Of a DNA stretch of 33,235 bases, positions 30,965-33,235 are shown piece after piece (position 1 is the stretch's first letter; each line of letters starts with the position of its first letter). Both the position numbers and the translations under genes were made by a program. This DNA comes from a virus: IMG/VR virus record IMGVR_UViG_3300007734_000593, positions 1-33,235 of that record; one strand, written 5' to 3'. The notes below the pieces were generated by a model. The model worked only from the letters and a program-made list of their open reading frames with translations. It was not told where the DNA came from and searched no databases.

Positions 30965-31236
30965 ATAATACAGAAACAACATTAGCATTATTTCGACAAG
31001 ATTTGCTATGGATTAAACAATCTTTAGAAGAACTTAAATCATGTATGAAAGATATTGCGATTAAGTATTTAACCAAAGAAGATGCAGAGATTAAAATTAA
31101 AGAATTACAAAAGGAAATAGAAACAGAATTTAAAATTATAAAATATAAAGTTGAGGTACTGGAAAAAATATTATATGGAATATGTGTATTTATCATTTAT
31201 CAAGTAGGATTAATTATTATAAAAATGATAAAATAA
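30961..31236 (+). CDS. XhlA-like membrane protein of the lysis cassette
   Basis: A 91-residue protein. Residues 1-65 form a charged, helical/coiled-coil region; residues 70-91 form one membrane helix (ILYGICVFIIYQVGLIIIKMI) at the C-terminus. This is the layout of XhlA/hemolysin-type proteins that work with XhlB-type holins in lysis. I place the start at ATG 30961, overlapping the endolysin stop (ATGA); the in-frame TTG upstream (30886) lies deep inside the endolysin gene. The holin gene follows four bases later. Confidence 0.8.
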   Translation: MNNTETTLALFRQDLLWIKQSLEELKSCMKDIAIKYLTKEDAEIKIKELQKEIETEFKIIKYKVEVLEKILYGICVFIIYQVGLIIIKMIK

Positions 31237-31240
31237 TAAT

Positions 31241-31426
31241 ATGAAAACAGCGCTACAATCAAAAACGATAATTTTTAATCTTTTATCCTTAGTACTTTCA
31301 GTGCTTATGTTTATGACACCAATAGTGCCAGACGGTAATATAAAAGATTTACTTTTTGCAAGTGTAGCAATAATTAATATTTTACTTAGATTTAAATCAA
31401 ATACAAAAATTAATGGGGTAATTTAA
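31241..31426 (+). CDS. Small holin-like protein (61 aa)
   Basis: A 61-residue protein with MKTALQSKTIIFNLLSLVLSVLMFM (helix about 10-28), a turn at TPIVPDGN, and a second hydrophobic helix LLFASVAIINILLRF (37-52), ending in a basic tail. Two helices and a Lys-rich end fit a small holin that opens the membrane for the endolysin. It begins four bases after the XhlA-like gene and ends the late operon. Confidence 0.8.
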   Translation: MKTALQSKTIIFNLLSLVLSVLMFMTPIVPDGNIKDLLFASVAIINILLRFKSNTKINGVI

Positions 31427-31653
31427 TAATAAAATGGGTAAGTTGTAAATTTGCAATACTTTTGCCTTGAAAAAATCCAAAAGTTAGCATAATGCTTATT
31501 GCAATAATCCATTTTATTTGGTAGATTTTTTATAGATACAGTTAAATAACGTAAAAATCAAAGTGTTTTTACCTTGCTTATCGTTTCTAACTTACATAAT
31601 AGTGATGCCCTTAGCCAAGTGGGGTAGTAAAATTGTTATAGCATTGCAAGAGT
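31427..31653. other. Non-coding stretch between holin gene and terminator
   Basis: No frame of note. Some short hairpins can form: CTTTTG (31459-31464) with CAAAAG (31478-31483), and AGCAT-A-ATGCT (31486-31496, single-base centre). GCCAAG at 31614-31619 is a further copy of a terminator arm. I see no promoter that I trust, so this may be the long 3' end of the late transcript or another RNA. Confidence 0.5.
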
Positions 31654-31738
31654 AAACCTATTCTTAGGTTTGCCAAGTGAAAACAGCTTGGCAATGGCGT
31701 GTTATAACGCTTGGCAAACCTGAGTATAGGTTTTTTTT
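31654..31738 (+). terminator. Very strong intrinsic terminator of the late operon
   Basis: Bases 31654-31677 pair with 31710-31733 over 24 positions with one mismatch and one G-U; eight T follow (31731-31738, partly shared with the stem). The 32-base loop contains CTTGGCAA (31687-31694), a second copy of the 3' arm, so TTGCCAAG (31670-31677) can pair in two ways. Confidence 0.93.
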
Positions 31739-31762
31739 GTCAAATTTATGGGAACAATAACA

Positions 31763-31793
31763 TTGATCATATTTTCTAAAATATTAATATAAT
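31763..31793 (+). promoter_or_regulatory. Promoter of the probable ncRNA
   Basis: TATAAT (31788-31793) with TTGATC (31763-31768) at 19 bp. The predicted transcript start is about 31799-31800, exactly the foot of the GCGACG stem. The region 31741-31797 is very AT-rich. Confidence 0.5.
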
Positions 31794-31798
31794 AATCA

Positions 31799-32078
31799 GC
31801 GACGGGGGGGTTAAATTTGCAAGCGTCGCAGCACAGAAAAGTTGCAAAGCTAAAACCTTATGCTATCTCGACAGCACATCGAGATCCCTAAAGGGAATAG
31901 TACTTAACACTTACTAAATGCAGAGATGTGGCATGTAGGTGTATGCTAGACGAAAAATGCTAAGCATCTTACAGACACTTGATCGGTGCGGACAAAAAAA
32001 CCGAAAAACGCCGTTTATAAAACTCTTAAATGGGGGTGGGGGGGACTTTACCCACTAGCCCTTCTGGGAATAGTTTTT
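31799..32078 (+). ncRNA. Probable structured non-coding RNA, about 280 nt
   Basis: No good frame begins here, yet stems are dense: GCGACG/CGTCGC (31799-31804, 31824-31829); ATCTCGA/TCGAGAT (31865-31871, 31879-31885); TCCC-TAAA-GGGA (31885-31896); GCAT/ATGC (31931-31934, 31943-31946); GGTG-CGG with CCG-CGCC (31985-31991 with 32001-32003 and 32009-32012); GTGGG/CCCAC (32036-32040, 32051-32055). A promoter ends just before it and a terminator hairpin ends it. I do not recognise a known family; I looked for tRNA, tmRNA, RNase P and group I intron marks and did not see them. GOLLD- or ROOL-like phage RNAs, or a packaging RNA, are conceivable but not shown. Confidence 0.55.
32054..32078 (+). terminator. 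Weak intrinsic terminator of the probable ncRNA
   Basis: CCC-TTCT-GGG (32059-32068) inside CTA/TAG (32055-32057, 32071-32073), followed by five T (32074-32078). The stem has internal loops, so it is weak; but its position just before the promoter at 32092 is suitable. Confidence 0.5.
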
Positions 32079-32091
32079 AATAACTTACCTA

Positions 32092-32120
32092 TTGACATTG
32101 TATTACAATTATATTACATT
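32092..32120 (+). promoter_or_regulatory. Promoter of the ATTAC family, start of the early operon
   Basis: TTGACA (32092-32097), 17-bp spacer, TACATT (32115-32120), then TTATAT and ATG 32127 (six bases). Shares TTACCTATTGACATT and the paired ATTAC elements with the promoter at 1160. It follows the ncRNA terminator and is likely the main early promoter. Confidence 0.82.
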
Positions 32121-32126
32121 TTATAT

Positions 32127-32285
32127 ATGGATAAAGAGATTGAAGAATTAGACGACAATAAATGTCCGGATTGTGCTACATTATTAGAGATTGAATGGGA
32201 CAACACCGGATTTGATGCACCAGATCCGCAATATTGGGAAGTGGTGTCTGTTTGGTGTAATAACTGCGGATATAAACAAAGCTAA
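32127..32285 (+). CDS. Small zinc-ribbon protein (52 aa)
   Basis: A 52-residue acidic protein with CPDC (13-16) and CNNC (44-47), a four-cysteine zinc ribbon. ATG 32127 lies six bases after a -10 box, which makes it the leaderless start. A longer in-frame reading from GTG 31986 would run through the ncRNA and the promoter and is rejected. As first gene of the early operon it may act early on the host, but no target is visible. Confidence 0.8.
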   Translation: MDKEIEELDDNKCPDCATLLEIEWDNTGFDAPDPQYWEVVSVWCNNCGYKQS

Positions 32286-32310
32286 ACGGCAAATAATTTT
32301 TATATAAAAT

Positions 32311-32610
32311 ATGAGACTTATAAACTCAATACTTTATAACGCAGTTAAGGCTCAACTACAAAATGTATCTATTAAATCAGATCTTCATTTAATTGCTAAA
32401 AGTTTTAATTTACGAATGGATACAATAAATTTTATTTATAAAAGCAAGAATTATACAGATTATAGAGCATTAGTAAGTAATTCAAATAGGCTAATTGATC
32501 AGGAAAGTAAAGACGCTGCCGCATTTTCTTATATTACCCATAAGCAAATAGATGATATATACTCTATATTAGCAAGTATAGAAAATAAGTTAAATAAATT
32601 ATGCAAATGA
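32311..32610 (+). CDS. Unknown helical protein (99 aa)
   Basis: A 99-residue protein, mostly helical, no cysteine except near the end (Cys98). SIKSDLHLIAKSFNLRMDTINFIYKSKNY resembles a helix-turn-helix and a following helix, and the C-terminal IDDIYSILASIENKLNKL is a probable coiled coil. A DNA-binding early regulator is possible but not proven. Its stop overlaps the next start (ATGA, 32607). Confidence 0.7.
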   Translation: MRLINSILYNAVKAQLQNVSIKSDLHLIAKSFNLRMDTINFIYKSKNYTDYRALVSNSNRLIDQESKDAAAFSYITHKQIDDIYSILASIENKLNKLCK

Positions 32611-32705
32611 TTGATTTATTCTTTATTGCAATAGGCTTAATTGGCTTGCTTGCTTTACTGATATTATTTATTGAGTGTCTTTTGTTTTTTTGGGATAATA
32701 AATAA
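32607..32705 (+). CDS. Tiny single-pass membrane protein (32 aa)
   Basis: A 32-residue protein beginning MIDLFFIAIGLIGLLALLIL, hydrophobic almost throughout and ending FFWDNK. One membrane helix. The start at 32607 overlaps the previous stop (ATGA); ATG 32601, two codons earlier, is equally possible. Its stop shares one base with the next ATG (TAATG). Tiny early membrane proteins sometimes block superinfection; that is only a guess here. Confidence 0.6.
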   Translation: MIDLFFIAIGLIGLLALLILFIECLLFFWDNK

Positions 32706-32860
32706 TGAAATTTATAGTTACTGAAGAATTAAATAAGCTAAAAAAGGGAGATATTCTTATAGAAAATAAAGATTATTCAAATATATATTGTTCTCATGGC
32801 TTTTGTGTGCCTATTTCTACAATTAAAAAATTTCCAGAGAAATTTGAAGCTATGAATTAA
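32705..32860 (+). CDS. Small protein of unknown function (51 aa)
   Basis: A 51-residue protein beginning MKFIVTEELNKLKKGDILIE, with a beta-type centre, two cysteines (29, 34) and FPEKFEAMN at the end. It looks like a small SH3-like or KOW-like barrel (KGDILIENKDYSNIY). Coupled to the previous gene by TAATG. No role is assigned. Confidence 0.65.
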   Translation: MKFIVTEELNKLKKGDILIENKDYSNIYCSHGFCVPISTIKKFPEKFEAMN

Positions 32861-32863
32861 AAA

Positions 32864-33139
32864 ATGAAAGAAAATACTCCAAAAATTATATCCGTTAACA
32901 CTCCAAAATCTTACGAAGAAAGACTTTATAGCTTAATACCAATTAGTGTAAAAACTTATTTAATATTTGAAAAACAAATTAGTAATCCACTATTCAATGA
33001 GGAAGCAAAAATAAATGCTGCAAAAATTATTGACTCACTTTATGCTAAATTTGATTATAATGATTTTGCCTCACTTTACGCATGGAGAAACTATGAAAAA
33101 TCAAGATCTCAAACTAAAGATAAGGAGAGTGAAATATAG
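32864..33139 (+). CDS. Unknown helical early protein (91 aa)
   Basis: A 91-residue protein: PKSYEERLYSLIPISVKTYLIFEKQI, then a helical EEAKINAAKIIDSLYAKF and a charged end (YEKSRSQTKDKESEI). No cysteine or membrane segment. It starts three bases after the preceding stop, and its TAG shares one base with the GTG of the gene at 31/33139, which shows that the two ends of the window are joined on the real molecule. Function unknown. Confidence 0.72.
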   Translation: MKENTPKIISVNTPKSYEERLYSLIPISVKTYLIFEKQISNPLFNEEAKINAAKIIDSLYAKFDYNDFASLYAWRNYEKSRSQTKDKESEI

Positions 33140-33235
33140 TGAAAGAAGCTGAGAGGCAGCTAATGATGACTATTTATATTGATAGGCAAAAACAACTAAT
33201 TGAAGGATACAAACAAATTGAACTTTTAACTGAAA
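33109..33235. repeat. Right copy of the 127-bp direct terminal repeat
   Basis: Identical to bases 1-127. It carries the 3' end of the gene 32864-33139 and, from GTG 33139 to the window end, the first 32 codons of the gene at 31-276, which is cut here only because the window ends. Confidence 0.97.

Noticed and set aside
31606-31675. tRNA-like string (TTAGCCAAGTGGGGTAG and flank)
   Set aside because: The D-arm-like string is not followed by a closing D stem, anticodon stem or TTC arm; no cloverleaf can be drawn.
31799-32078. Group I intron, tmRNA or RNase P RNA
   Set aside because: I could not find the conserved core of any of these; kept as an unassigned structured RNA.
31986-32126. GTG start at 31986 giving a 99-residue protein
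   Set aside because: The extra 47 residues would be read from the ncRNA, its terminator and the promoter at 32092; the zinc ribbon starts at ATG 32127.
1-33235. CRISPR array, diversity-generating retroelement, insertion sequence, att site
   Set aside because: No regular spacer repeats, reverse transcriptase, transposase or integrase were seen in any frame.

Overview
This window is most likely one complete tailed-phage genome (siphovirus-type, HK97-like capsid). Its first 127 bases are repeated exactly as its last 127 (1-127 = 33109-33235). The last gene (32864-33139) ends one base into the first gene (31-276) across that junction. The map therefore closes into a circle of 33,108 bp, either a circular or circularly permuted molecule, or a contig closed by a 127-base assembler overlap. 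All genes I accept lie on the + strand. The DNA is AT-rich, uses the standard code (TGA stops), and I see no tRNA, integrase, repressor, polymerase, primase or helicase. The host is not shown by the sequence. The lysis cassette (C39-like peptidase, XhlA-like protein, small holin) suits a single-membrane host, and the many leaderless starts would fit a poorly studied lineage such as Patescibacteria, but this is only an inference.

Layout on the circle: (i) Early/recombination region, 32127 through the junction to about 5220: small unknown proteins, an HNH protein, an RlpA-like barrel protein, a Bet/RecT annealase, a PD-(D/E)XK nuclease, a VRR-NUC nuclease and an intact methionine aminopeptidase. 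(ii) Packaging and head, 5224-11507: terminase small and large subunits, portal, minor head protein, scaffold, major capsid protein, then a clear terminator. (iii) A cargo block of about 7.5 kb, 11594-19109: six glycosyltransferase-like proteins, a methyltransferase and two small CxxC proteins. (iv) Neck and tail, 19117-24130: connectors, tail terminator, Com-like zinc-finger protein, major tail protein, tail chaperone with a -1 frameshift site, tape measure. (v) Tail tip and fibres, 24167-29856: fibre, LamG-like protein, hub, small fibre proteins, glycine-rich spike. (vi) Lysis, 29876-31426. (vii) A 700-base non-coding stretch, 31427-32126, with a very strong terminator and a probable structured RNA that has its own promoter and terminator.

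Two ways of starting translation stand out. In thirteen genes a -10 box (TATAAT, TAAAAT, TACNNT, TAAGAT) ends only 6-9 bases before the ATG, so the transcript should begin at or next to the start codon (leaderless). A second group, including the major capsid, major tail and tape measure genes, has a ribosome binding site. Four early promoters share a nearly identical spacer with two ATTAC repeats 11 bases apart, which looks like an operator. The points most worth a second look are this promoter system, the RNA at 31799-32078, the seven-G tract at the start of a glycosyltransferase gene, the attenuator-like element at 17949-18034 and the phage methionine aminopeptidase.
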